A program made the position numbers and the translations under genes. 64,000 nt of DNA from Geomobilimonas luticola (lineage in GTDB: Bacteria > Desulfobacterota > Desulfuromonadia > Geobacterales > Geobacteraceae), in the NCBI RefSeq assembly GCF_018476905.1, contig NZ_JAHCVK010000002.1, positions 310,001 through 374,000 on the forward strand, read 5' to 3'. Below the pieces are notes generated by a model. It saw only the letters and a program-made list of their open reading frames with translations, was not told where the DNA came from and searched no databases. Of this stretch, positions 1-8,011 are shown piece by piece (position 1 is the first letter of the stretch; every line of letters starts with the position of its first letter).

Positions 1-1083
1 GCGCGGAAAAGTGAATCCGCTCTCGAGAAAAAAGTCATCGATTTTGAAGAGCTGGAGCGGCTGAACAGTTCCATAGTGTCCAACATAGGCAGTGGACTGC
101 TCACCGTTACCAATGGAGGGAGAGTGCGGGTCTTCAACCGGTACGTGCAGCAGTTGACCGGTGTAAGTCTGGAGGAGGCCTATGACCGACCGCTCAGTGA
201 GATCATCACCCCTTTTGAAGCGTATGGGGCGCGTGTACTGAACCCTCTCTCCGGTGAGGTTGCCTATCTATCCGGGGAGGGGAAGAAGCTCATAATCGGA
301 TTCAAGTCCGTACCGTTGACGGATCTGCAGGGGAATCGACAGGGAGCGATCATCAACCTGCTCGATCTCACGCAGATAAAGCAGATGGAGGCCGAGTTGA
401 AGAAAGCAGACAGGCTCGCCGCCATCGGTGAACTGTCGGCTCGCATCGCCCACGAGATCAGAAACCCCCTCGCATCCATAAGCGGGTCGGTCCAGTTGAT
501 AGCCCAAAGTGCTACCATTTCGGAAAGCGACAAGCGTCTGCTGACTATTGTAGAGCGTGAATCAGACCGACTGAACCTGTTGATAAGTGACTTCCTTGCC
601 TATGCCAGACCTGCGGCCCCCGAGAAAACAGTGGTTATGCTTCATGATTTTGTCAGAGAGATGCAGGCCCTTATTCGTGCGGATCTTCGTTTTGAAAGGA
701 TTACGCTCCGTAATGACTGTCCTGAAGGAATATCGGTAGCCATTGACCGGGGCCAGTTCAAGCAGGTCTTCTGGAATCTCCTGGTGAATGCGGCTGATGC
801 CATGCCTGACCAGGGGACGGTAACGTTTACCGCGTTCGATGATGCCGCCAGCGGAGAAGAACAGGGAAACGGTTTTGTAAAGGTTGTTGTCGATGATACC
901 GGTCACGGCATGGATGAACAGGTCATGGGCAGGATCTTCGAACCATTTTTTACGACGAAAAATGGAGGTACTGGCCTTGGCCTGGCGACTGTCTACAGGA
1001 TTATCCAGTCCCATGGGGGGGCACTGCACATTGAGAGCAATCCAGGTTCGGGATCGAGATTTACAATTTTAATACCCAAGTAA
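1..1083 (+). CDS. pilS: Sensor histidine kinase PilS, 3' part (5' end outside window)
   Basis: The reading frame is open from base 1, so the gene starts upstream; the GTG at 76 is internal. The visible part has a PAS-like sensor domain (about residues 25-120), a HisKA dimerisation domain whose H-box reads ARIAHEIRNPLASI, and a HATPase domain with an N-box (FWNLLVNAADAM), a DDTGHGM G1 box and a GTGLGLA G2 box. The membrane segments expected at the N terminus of PilS are off the window. Family knowledge: PilS phosphorylates PilR to control RpoN-dependent pilin transcription. The pilR gene 18 bases downstream and pilins beyond it support the name. Other NtrB-like kinases share this architecture, so the assignment rests partly on context. 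Confidence 0.88.
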   Translation, partial: ARKSESALEKKVIDFEELERLNSSIVSNIGSGLLTVTNGGRVRVFNRYVQQLTGVSLEEAYDRPLSEIITPFEAYGARVLNPLSGEVAYLSGEGKKLIIGFKSVPLTDLQGNRQGAIINLLDLTQIKQMEAELKKADRLAAIGELSARIAHEIRNPLASISGSVQLIAQSATISESDKRLLTIVERESDRLNLLISDFLAYARPAAPEKTVVMLHDFVREMQALIRADLRFERITLRNDCPEGISVAIDRGQFKQVFWNLLVNAADAMPDQGTVTFTAFDDAASGEEQGNGFVKVVVDDTGHGMDEQVMGRIFEPFFTTKNGGTGLGLATVYRIIQSHGGALHIESNPGSGSRFTILIPK

Positions 1084-1101
1084 GCATAAAGGGTCCATCA
1101 C

Positions 1102-2469
1102 ATGCAAACCAGAATACTTGTCGTAGATGACGAACTGAGCATGCGGGAATTTCTTACCATTCTGCTAGAGCGGGAAGGGTACCTCGCAGATGCTGCGGAA
1201 AATGCGGAAACGGCCATGGCAATGCTTGAGACTAATAATTATGATGTGGTGATATCCGACGTGAACATGCCTGGACTGGATGGTTTACAACTCCTGGAAC
1301 GGATCAAGTCCGATGCCCCCGATACGGCTGTCCTGCTCGTTACCGCTTTTTCCACCGCCGAGCAGGCGGTGGAAGCGATGAAACGCGGTGCCTATGACTA
1401 CATTGCCAAGCCGTTCAAGGTTGAAGAGATAAAGGTTCTCGTTCAGAATGCCCTTGAAAAGCGGAGTCTCAAGCGGGAAAACGTACGCCTGAAACAGGCG
1501 ATCGAGGAGCGCTACAGTTTCAGCGGCATCATTGGCAAGAGCCGAAAAATGCGCGACGTCTACACGGTCATAGAAAAGGTTGCAGCAAGCAATGTCAATG
1601 TGCTTATCTCGGGTGAAAGCGGCACCGGCAAGGAACTGGTAGCCAAGGCAATTCATTACAACGGCTTACGAAGGGACAAGCCGTTCGTCGCGGTCAACTG
1701 TGGCGCCATTCCCGAGACGCTCATGGAAAGCGAATTTTTCGGCCACAAAAAAGGATCTTTCACGGGGGCTGTATCTGATCGGGCCGGTCTGTTCGAGCAG
1801 GCGCAAGGGGGGACTCTTTTTCTCGATGAGATTGGTGAAGTGCCCGTTCAATTACAGGCTAAACTGCTGAGAGTCCTTCAGGAACGCCGCTTCAGAAGGA
1901 TAGGTGCGACCGAGGAGAGCAGCGCCGACGTGCGGGTCATAGCAGCATCGAACCGGAACCTGGAAGAACAGGTCAGGGAAGGAAATTTCCGGGAAGACCT
2001 CTATTACCGGATCAATGTGGTGCAGGTGCAGTTGCCGTCCCTCAGGGAGAGGCCGGAGGACATTCCATTACTTGTGGAACATTTCTATCACAAATTTGTT
2101 CAACATCCCGTCCAAGGCGAAATCGTAACGAACGATGCGCTCAAGGTCCTGCTGGAATACCCATTCCCCGGAAATGTCCGGGAACTGGAAAATCTGGTGG
2201 AGAGATGTCTTGTCCTGGGTGATAGAACGATAACCCGCGAGTGTCTTCCTTCTCACATTTATAATAATCAGATTGCACAAGCCGGCAATTCCCAGGAAAT
2301 ACCGACCGAAGGGATGAACCTGGAGGCTTACCTCGACGGGATCGAAAAACGATTTCTGTTGCAGGCCATGGAGCGAAGTGGTGGTGTAAAGAAACGTGCT
2401 GCCCAGATTCTCGGTCTGTCGTTCCGGTCGTTCCGGTACAGGTTGGCCAAGTTCGGCATGGATGATTGA
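1102..2469 (+). CDS. pilR: Sigma-54-dependent response regulator PilR
   Basis: This 455-residue NtrC-family activator has the usual three parts. An N-terminal receiver carries the phospho-acceptor aspartate in [13 protein letters not shown] and the conserved lysine in IAKPF. A central AAA+ domain has Walker A GESGTGKE, the sigma-54 contact loop GSFTGA and Walker [14 protein letters not shown]-terminal Fis-type helix-turn-helix follows ([19 protein letters not shown]). It directly follows the PilS-like kinase and precedes two pilins whose upstream regions contain sigma-54 promoter matches, which are its likely targets. The ATG is preceded by AAAGGG at moderate distance. Length is normal for the family. 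Confidence 0.93.
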   Translation: MQTRILVVDDELSMREFLTILLEREGYLADAAENAETAMAMLETNNYDVVISDVNMPGLDGLQLLERIKSDAPDTAVLLVTAFSTAEQAVEAMKRGAYDYIAKPFKVEEIKVLVQNALEKRSLKRENVRLKQAIEERYSFSGIIGKSRKMRDVYTVIEKVAASNVNVLISGESGTGKELVAKAIHYNGLRRDKPFVAVNCGAIPETLMESEFFGHKKGSFTGAVSDRAGLFEQAQGGTLFLDEIGEVPVQLQAKLLRVLQERRFRRIGATEESSADVRVIAASNRNLEEQVREGNFREDLYYRINVVQVQLPSLRERPEDIPLLVEHFYHKFVQHPVQGEIVTNDALKVLLEYPFPGNVRELENLVERCLVLGDRTITRECLPSHIYNNQIAQAGNSQEIPTEGMNLEAYLDGIEKRFLLQAMERSGGVKKRAAQILGLSFRSFRYRLAKFGMDD

Positions 2470-2538
2470 CTACTCGCCGAGGCACAGGCATGCAGGTTGC
2501 GAGTACAAAAATTACAGATCGATATTATATTTTTTCAG

Positions 2539-2554
2539 TGGCGCATATATTGCA
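2539..2554 (+). promoter_or_regulatory. Sigma-54 (-24/-12) promoter of the first pilin gene
   Basis: The sequence TGGCGCATATATTGCA matches the RpoN consensus TGGCAYR-N4-TTGCW at all but the fifth base, with GG and GC in the correct spacing. It lies 46 bases before the first pilin start and just downstream of pilR, so transcription would begin near 2566. Confidence 0.8.
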
Positions 2555-2600
2555 TAAATGGCGTTATCGTATGTTAATGAAATGAATACCGGGGCGGGCA

Positions 2601-2816
2601 ATGCACATAACGACCAGAAACAGTTCCGAGAGAGGCTTTACCCTCATAGAACTGCTCATTGTGGTTGCCATTATCGGCATACTGGCGGCAATTGCCATTC
2701 CCCAGTTCAACAATTACCGGCAAAAATCGTACAATGCCGCTGCGCAATCAGATTTGAGGAACGCACGGCTCGTTCTGGAAAGCTACTTTGGGGAGCACCA
2801 GGCTTATCCCCGCTGA
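2601..2816 (+). CDS. Short type IVa pilin, first tandem copy
   Basis: The product is 71 residues: a 12-residue leader ending in RG followed by [18 protein letters not shown], the standard prepilin peptidase site and hydrophobic N-terminal helix with Glu5. The mature chain is 59 residues, with no room for the large C-terminal globular domain of ordinary pilins, as in Geobacter PilA. Aromatic residues fall at mature positions 1, 24, 27, 32, 50, 51 and 57. It differs from the next copy in the leader and in the distal half (for example Asn25-Asn26, Gly52, Arg59). The ribosome site is weak (GGGGCGGGC). It has its own sigma-54 promoter and probably arose by tandem duplication. Confidence 0.9.
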   Translation: MHITTRNSSERGFTLIELLIVVAIIGILAAIAIPQFNNYRQKSYNAAAQSDLRNARLVLESYFGEHQAYPR

Positions 2817-2948
2817 AGTGGCATGTTGACAATTTATGTCACCGTGGTGTCGTAATGTGTGATTCAAAAACGTTTACAGCCTGATACGTAATTCCGGAAT
2901 TTACGGTAACAATGCGGACTCACTGGTAATAAACGGCTGGCTTGTGAT

Positions 2949-2964
2949 TGGCATGAAAACTGCT
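2949..2964 (+). promoter_or_regulatory. Sigma-54 (-24/-12) promoter of the second pilin gene
   Basis: TGGCATGAAAACTGCT matches the RpoN consensus with one deviation, CTGC instead of TTGC at the -12 element. It lies about 72 bases before the second pilin ATG, which leaves a 5' untranslated region of about 60 bases. A separate promoter means the two pilins can be expressed independently. Confidence 0.75.
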
Positions 2965-3035
2965 GGATAAGGACTGGATTTCGGAATACTAAATGACCGG
3001 GGATAACCGGACAAACACCACGAAAGGAGAAAGAC

Positions 3036-3245
3036 ATGCTTAACAAACTCAGAAGCAACAAAGGTTTTACCCTCATCGAGCTGTTGATCGTCGTTGCGAT
3101 CATCGGTATCCTGGCAGCCATTGCCATCCCGCAGTTCTCCGCCTATCGGCAGAAGGCCTACAACAGCGCCGCCCAGAGTGACCTGAAGAATGCCAAGACC
3201 CAGCTTGAGTCTTACTACGCTGACAACCAGAAATATCCGTTCTAA
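3036..3245 (+). CDS. pilA: Short type IVa major pilin PilA
   Basis: The 69-residue precursor has a 10-residue basic leader ending in KG, then the canonical FTLIELL helix. The mature chain is 59 residues with aromatic residues at 1, 24, 27, 32, 50, 51, 57 and 59. From memory this pattern is close to Geobacter metallireducens-type PilA, whose short aromatic-rich pilins are implicated in extracellular electron transfer. The start has a strong ribosome site (AAGGAGAAAGAC) and its own sigma-54 promoter. The better ribosome site and closer fit to the Geobacter pattern make this the likelier major pilin of the pair. Assembly genes (pilB, pilC, pilQ) are not in the window. Confidence 0.93.
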   Translation: MLNKLRSNKGFTLIELLIVVAIIGILAAIAIPQFSAYRQKAYNSAAQSDLKNAKTQLESYYADNQKYPF

Positions 3246-3272
3246 TTAAACTTTGACGAAAGGAGATATAAA

Positions 3273-3692
3273 ATGAAAAAACTCGTATGTTTGACGCTTC
3301 TTATCGCTGTTGCGACCGCAGGGTTTGCATATGCCGCACTTACCAAAGCTGCCGATACCGGCACTGCTGCCGATGGAGCATGGTACGCAGCTGCCGACTC
3401 TGGCAAGATTACCTTCCCGGGAGACAGCACCAACGGTCCCCTGATCGCGTTCAAGCCTTCCGCCAACGTGTCCATGGCCTATAACTGCACCGACGGCACG
3501 GTATACACGCTCGGTTCCTACCACTCCTCCGGCACCAAGCTCTACGGCACGAGTTCCACTGAAGCGAAGATCTATATGTTCGATCTTGCCGCTGCCGGCG
3601 AGGCTGCTCCTCCGGGTGATACCGCACCCACCACGACGATTCCGACCGCTGCTGCTCCCAACTTCTCGACCGGTTGGTCTGCAATCAAGTAA
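3273..3692 (+). CDS. Secreted protein downstream of pilA, unknown function
   Basis: This 139-residue protein starts with a Sec signal peptide (basic MKK, hydrophobic stretch, cleavage after AYA). It continues with a small Gly/Thr/Ser-rich domain containing a single cysteine near residue 71 and a Pro/Thr/Ala-rich segment near residues 110-128. It follows pilA by 27 bases with a good ribosome site (AAAGGAGA) and ends just before a strong terminator, so it is probably co-transcribed with pilA. In Geobacter sulfurreducens the same position holds GSU1497, described as a short-pilin chaperone corresponding to the missing pilin C-terminal domain. I infer an analogous pilus-associated role from position only; sequence relatedness could not be tested. 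Confidence 0.75.
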   Translation: MKKLVCLTLLIAVATAGFAYAALTKAADTGTAADGAWYAAADSGKITFPGDSTNGPLIAFKPSANVSMAYNCTDGTVYTLGSYHSSGTKLYGTSSTEAKIYMFDLAAAGEAAPPGDTAPTTTIPTAAAPNFSTGWSAIK

Positions 3693-3711
3693 CTGTCGCC
3701 TGAATAGGTGT

Positions 3712-3744
3712 AAAAACGGGATGCAGTCGATGCATCCCGTTTTT
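3712..3744 (+). terminator. Rho-independent terminator after the pilin operon
   Basis: A perfect 14-base-pair stem (AAAAACGGGATGCA paired with TGCATCCCGTTTTT) surrounds a five-base loop and runs into a T tract. It lies 20 bases after the secreted-protein stop and closes the pilin transcription unit. Confidence 0.92.
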
Positions 3745-3765
3745 ATTTGAATCATGGGGAGAATC

Positions 3766-4569
3766 ATGGGAAATTTTCATTGTTTTTACTCTCTTACCGT
3801 GAAAGCTTTAATCCGTGACCGCCTTGTGCATATTTTCTCGCTGGTTGTGGCAACGGTATTTCTGCTGATACCTGTTTTCAGCATGTTTTCCATGCGGCAG
3901 GTGCAGGAACTCTCCATTACCCTCTGTCTTTCGGCAATATCGTTCATTCTGCTCATCTTTACGATTCTTTCAGGGGCGTCATCTGTCTGGCGCGACGTGG
4001 AGAAGCGTTATACTGCGTCAATTCTTGGACTTCCCGTTTCACGTGCGGAGTTTGTCCTCGGCAAGTTTTCCGCAATCGCCGTTTTGATTGTCGCGAGCGC
4101 AATTATCATGGGCTTTGTTTCATGTCTTGTCATTACCTTGATTACCCTGCGTTATCCTGCTGACATTCCGGTCAATTGGTTGAATCTCTTTGTGGCTGTC
4201 TCGGCAGATGCTCTCAAATACGTCATGCTTCTTTCTATCGCTCTTCTCTTCTCAACAATGAGCACGTCTTTCTTTCTTCCGTTCTTTGCATCGATTTCCG
4301 TTTACTTTGCCGGCAATGCGAGTCAGGAAGTTTTCGATTATGTCGCTGGAGAGTACGGAACTACAATCCCATTCTTGTCCCGGATGATCATCAAGTGCGT
4401 GTATTACGTGATCCCTAATTTCGCGGTATTCAATATGAAAGTGCAGGCTATCTATGCACTTCCCCTCACGCCGGCTCCTATTTTCTATGCCATTCTGTAT
4501 TTCATCTGTTATACAGGGATAATGCTCTGTCTGTCGGTGTGGAGTTTTAACCGGAGAGAGCTGGTATGA
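3766..4569 (+). CDS. ABC-2 type transporter permease
   Basis: The product (267 residues from this start) has about six hydrophobic segments and the general layout of ABC-2 permeases: a cytoplasmic N terminus, then helices near residues 24-42, 48-72, 98-130, 145-175, 190-210 and 240-260. An in-frame ATG at 3754 is also possible. The ATG at 3766 is preferred because GGGGAG sits four to five bases before it. It overlaps the next gene by an ATGA junction and is followed two genes later by a matching ATPase, so the three form one transporter unit. The substrate is unknown; the place beside pilA suggests a pilus or surface role, which is inference. Confidence 0.8.
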   Translation: MGNFHCFYSLTVKALIRDRLVHIFSLVVATVFLLIPVFSMFSMRQVQELSITLCLSAISFILLIFTILSGASSVWRDVEKRYTASILGLPVSRAEFVLGKFSAIAVLIVASAIIMGFVSCLVITLITLRYPADIPVNWLNLFVAVSADALKYVMLLSIALLFSTMSTSFFLPFFASISVYFAGNASQEVFDYVAGEYGTTIPFLSRMIIKCVYYVIPNFAVFNMKVQAIYALPLTPAPIFYAILYFICYTGIMLCLSVWSFNRRELV

Positions 4570-5429
4570 TCAAGAAGGGGCTTTTCCTACTTCTTCTCTG
4601 CTCGTACATCTCGCTGATGATTCCCCTCACGGCATTTATGAAGGAACGTCCTGTCGCCGTCAAACTGGGTTATTTCCCCGAGGCGCACGCCTTGAAAACA
4701 GTGGCGGGGGACCATCGTTATCTAGTCGCCCAGTATGCAGTCGTAAAGGTGCTCTTCTACTTCGGAACCATCGTGGAGAAAGCCAAGAACATGATTGTGG
4801 TAAAGCCGGAATACCAGAATATGTTCAAGACATTACAAACGGCTTCAAAGCTTGATCCGTGGAATGCCGATGTCTATTATTTCACCCAGGCAGCTTTCAC
4901 CTGGGAACTGAACAAAATCCAGGATGTCAACGAAATGCTGGATTACGGGATGAAGCATCGCACGTGGGATTACCAGCTTCCGTACTTCGCCGGATTCAAT
5001 GCTGCGTATTTCCTTAAAGATTACGGAACTGCTGCGGCTTATATGAAAAAGGCTGCAGAACTCTCCAAGGATCAACTCATGACCAGTCTTGCCTCCCGGT
5101 ATCTGTACGAGTCGGGTCAGAACGAGATTGCCTTGCAGTTCATCGAGTTTATGCAGCAACGTACCATGGACAGAAAACTCATCAACCTCTATGAATTCAG
5201 GAAGAAGGCACTCATAGCGGTGATTTCGATACAGAAGGGTGTCAATGCATACGTCAGGTCACGCGGAACACCCCCTTCCAGAATAGAGGACATTGTAGCG
5301 GCCGGATTCATTGACAGAATTCCTGAAGATCCCTACGGTGGTACATTTTATCTTGATGAAAAAGGCACCGTCAGAAGTACAAGCAAGTTCGCTTTTGGCA
5401 CTGCACCTATCCGCTGGTCCACTGAGTAG
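4566..5429 (+). CDS. Membrane-anchored TPR-like protein with pseudopilin-like C terminus
   Basis: This 287-residue protein begins with an uncleaved or signal-like hydrophobic helix (residues 4-24). A helical region with TPR-like pairing follows (about 75-210, including PWNADVYYF and YGTAAAYMKKAAEL). The last 70 residues, RIEDIVAAGFIDRIPEDPYGG and following, resemble the C-terminal lobe of type II secretion pseudopilins, where an AGY-x-P-x-DPWG segment is common. Its start overlaps the permease stop (ATGA) and its stop lies 10 bases before the ATPase gene. I do not recognise a named family. It may present or fold an exported substrate for the adjacent ABC transporter. Confidence 0.7.
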   Translation: MIKKGLFLLLLCSYISLMIPLTAFMKERPVAVKLGYFPEAHALKTVAGDHRYLVAQYAVVKVLFYFGTIVEKAKNMIVVKPEYQNMFKTLQTASKLDPWNADVYYFTQAAFTWELNKIQDVNEMLDYGMKHRTWDYQLPYFAGFNAAYFLKDYGTAAAYMKKAAELSKDQLMTSLASRYLYESGQNEIALQFIEFMQQRTMDRKLINLYEFRKKALIAVISIQKGVNAYVRSRGTPPSRIEDIVAAGFIDRIPEDPYGGTFYLDEKGTVRSTSKFAFGTAPIRWSTE

Positions 5430-5439
5430 GAGTTTGTTC

Positions 5440-6318
5440 ATGCATGCACTTGAGATAGTAACGCTTTCGAAGAGATATCTGGGGAAACGGCTTAAACGGG
5501 TCGATGCGCTGCAGGATCTGTCGCTCGAGGTCAGGACGGGAGAGGTGTTCGGTTTCCTTGGCCCGAACGGGGCCGGAAAAAGTACGACGATCAAGACCGT
5601 CATGGGCCAGATCAAACCAACGGCCGGGCACGCATCCATCTTTGGCCGGCCCGCAACAGAATCGTCGTCCCGTCTCCGTGTCGGCTACCTGCCGGAAAAT
5701 CCATCATTTTATGAGTTTCTTACTGGCCGGGAGTATCTCCATTTTGTCGGGAAAACTTTTTCCCTGAACAACAGCATGATCACCGAGCAGTCTGAGCATG
5801 TTCTGGAGTTGCTGGAGCTTACCCATGCAGCAGATCGCCCGATCAAGGGGTACAGCAAGGGGATGGTACAACGTCTCGGTCTAGCACAGGCGATGCTGCA
5901 CGACCCTGACCTCTACGTTCTCGACGAGCCGATGAGCGGACTTGACCCCCTGGGGAGGGCTCTTGTAAAAGAGATTATTAAAAACCTGAAGAAGCAGGGG
6001 AAAACCATTTTCTTCAGCACCCATATAACGGCCGATATCGAAGTTGTCTGCGACAGGGTGGGAATCATCGCCAAGGGGAGGCTGATGGCGGTTGACACTG
6101 TGGAAAATATCTTGCAAAGTGGCGTTGAAGGATACCAGATTCAAGTGAGCCGACACGGTCATGTCGAGGAACTGCTGGTCGCGAAAGATCGTTTGAAAGA
6201 ATTCATGGCTGAACTTGTCACTTCGGATGCCGTTGTAGAGCGTATAGAACCCAAGCGCAAGGATATGGAGGCATTCTTCCTTGACATCGTTTCCAAGGAA
6301 AAGCATTCAGCTCAATAA
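5440..6318 (+). CDS. ABC transporter ATP-binding protein
   Basis: The ATPase (292 residues) has Walker A GPNGAGKST, Q-loop region GYLPENP, signature YSKGMVQRLGLAQ, Walker B LYVLDEP with the D-loop SGLDPLG, and the switch histidine in FFSTHI. A C-terminal extension of about 60 residues is typical of ABC-2 partners. The frame is open upstream to 5311, but ATG 5440 is chosen because TAGGAG sits eight bases before it and because an earlier start would overlap the previous gene widely. It pairs with the permease at 3766. The gene overlaps the next coding region by 38 bases. Confidence 0.9.
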   Translation: MHALEIVTLSKRYLGKRLKRVDALQDLSLEVRTGEVFGFLGPNGAGKSTTIKTVMGQIKPTAGHASIFGRPATESSSRLRVGYLPENPSFYEFLTGREYLHFVGKTFSLNNSMITEQSEHVLELLELTHAADRPIKGYSKGMVQRLGLAQAMLHDPDLYVLDEPMSGLDPLGRALVKEIIKNLKKQGKTIFFSTHITADIEVVCDRVGIIAKGRLMAVDTVENILQSGVEGYQIQVSRHGHVEELLVAKDRLKEFMAELVTSDAVVERIEPKRKDMEAFFLDIVSKEKHSAQ

Positions 6319-8011
6319 TGGATGGCAGATGCTTCTTCTGCTGTTGGTTGTCCTGGGTGTGTATTATCCCGCCCTCTTCGGGGCAATTAATTCCATAGAC
6401 GATGTTCATATACTCAAGACGTTCGGTATTAATGGCACACTGAGTCTTGCAGACATTTTCAGACCGGGAAGGGGCTATTATTACCGGCCTCTCGTGGATC
6501 TTTCCTATTACCTGGATTATCGCTTCTGGGATCAGGACAAGGTCATCATGCACCTTGAGAACATCCTGATCCACGGTGCGAACGTCAGCCTAGTTTTCCT
6601 CATTGCAACCAGATTTATGGGCAAGTCACTCTTCCCCTTCTTGGGTGGGCTCCTTTTTGCCGTACACCCCGTCAACAGCGAAGCAGTGTGTTGGATTGCC
6701 GGCCGTACGGATCCACTTTCGGCAACCTTCCTGCTCATGGCAACTTTCTTCCTGTTCCATGCAGTAGAGACTGGCCAAGGGCGTTACATCATCGTGTCGC
6801 TTCCCCTTATTATCCTGGCAACGCTGGCAAAGGAGACTGCCTTTCTTTTCCTTCCGGTTCCATTGATTGTCTCTCTATGGCTGATCCGCAAAAATGAAAC
6901 CGAAAAAAAGTCGGAGATGATACTTGTTTCATCTGCCTGTGCCGCACTCATTTTCCTCCCGTTAATTTATATTTTCTTTCGTACCGGTACCCATGCTGAC
7001 AGTATTGCCGCAATCCTCAAGGGAAACAGTCGAACCCCGCTCGATACGATTCTGTTCTCTCTGAGTATTTTCGGTTTTTATGCAAAGAAAATCCTATTCC
7101 CCTTCCCGCTCAATTTTGCAATAACCTCGGTTTCAAGTCTTTATGCGATAGTTGGTGTCTCAGTAGTGCTGCTACTGTTCTGCGTACCACGAAGAGCCCC
7201 CTCTTTCATTCTGCTCGTCACATCTCTTATGTTCATACTCCCTGCGGTAGCGGTCGCCGTCTACCATGTTTCATGGACTGTTGCGGCAGAGCGTTATCTC
7301 TATATACCCTCTGCTTTTTTTACGTTAAGCATGACGGGGTATTTGCATGATGTCACGGAAAACGCCGGTAAACGCTTCTGGCCCATCGCCGTCACTCTTT
7401 CATGCTGTATCCTATCGGCCCTATTTGTCTTTCAGCGGAGCCTTCTTTGGCAGAGCAATCTTGAACTTTACCGTGATACCGTGAACAAGTCTCCGGACTT
7501 CGCGATGATAAGGAATGAATTTGCCGTAGCACTGCTTCAGGAAGGGCGGTTAGCGGAAGGGGCCGAGCAGCTTAAACGAGCAAAAAAGCAAACTACGAGT
7601 GACGAAATACGCAAAATCATAGAAATGAATGAGCTTCTCGTCATGATACACGGGAAAAGCCTTGAGGAGACCCGCGCAATTATACGTGCCAACCTTGGGG
7701 TAGACAAGGTGAAGGGAAGTACGGAACTTCTTTCAATGCTGAGAAACTACGACTATCTTTTGCTCGATGCAACCACTGAAGCACGAAAGCAGGAGTTGAT
7801 CACTGAACTGATAGAAATTACGGATATCCTTTATTCAAGAACCAAGGACCCTCTCTTGCTCTACAATAACGGACAGCTCTACCTGAAAATGGGGGATGAA
7901 AAGCAAGCGTTTGACAATTTCTCCCTCAGCTATAAAACCGCTCCTGATGGCGCACATTTCAAGGCCGCAGCACGGCGTCTTGCGGAAAAGCTGGGGAAAC
8001 AGGACCGATGA
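6281..8011 (+). CDS. Multi-membrane GT-C-type glycosyltransferase with C-terminal TPR region
   Basis: The 576-residue protein has about ten hydrophobic helices (residues 17-385) followed by a soluble TPR-like tail (about 395-575). The Asp40-Asp41 pair in the first outer loop (NSIDDVH), the YYYRPLVDLSYYLDY segment and HPVNSEAVCWIAGRTDPLSA fit the TMTC-like/GT-C membrane glycosyltransferases that use lipid-linked sugars. The start is probably TTG 6281, with GGAGG nine bases upstream, inside the ATPase gene; ATG 6329 lacks a ribosome site. It overlaps the next gene by ATGA. Paired with the phosphoribosyltransferase, it may use a polyprenyl-phosphate pentose. Acceptor unknown. Confidence 0.78.
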   Translation: MTSFPRKSIQLNNGWQMLLLLLVVLGVYYPALFGAINSIDDVHILKTFGINGTLSLADIFRPGRGYYYRPLVDLSYYLDYRFWDQDKVIMHLENILIHGANVSLVFLIATRFMGKSLFPFLGGLLFAVHPVNSEAVCWIAGRTDPLSATFLLMATFFLFHAVETGQGRYIIVSLPLIILATLAKETAFLFLPVPLIVSLWLIRKNETEKKSEMILVSSACAALIFLPLIYIFFRTGTHADSIAAILKGNSRTPLDTILFSLSIFGFYAKKILFPFPLNFAITSVSSLYAIVGVSVVLLLFCVPRRAPSFILLVTSLMFILPAVAVAVYHVSWTVAAERYLYIPSAFFTLSMTGYLHDVTENAGKRFWPIAVTLSCCILSALFVFQRSLLWQSNLELYRDTVNKSPDFAMIRNEFAVALLQEGRLAEGAEQLKRAKKQTTSDEIRKIIEMNELLVMIHGKSLEETRAIIRANLGVDKVKGSTELLSMLRNYDYLLLDATTEARKQELITELIEITDILYSRTKDPLLLYNNGQLYLKMGDEKQAFDNFSLSYKTAPDGAHFKAAARRLAEKLGKQDR

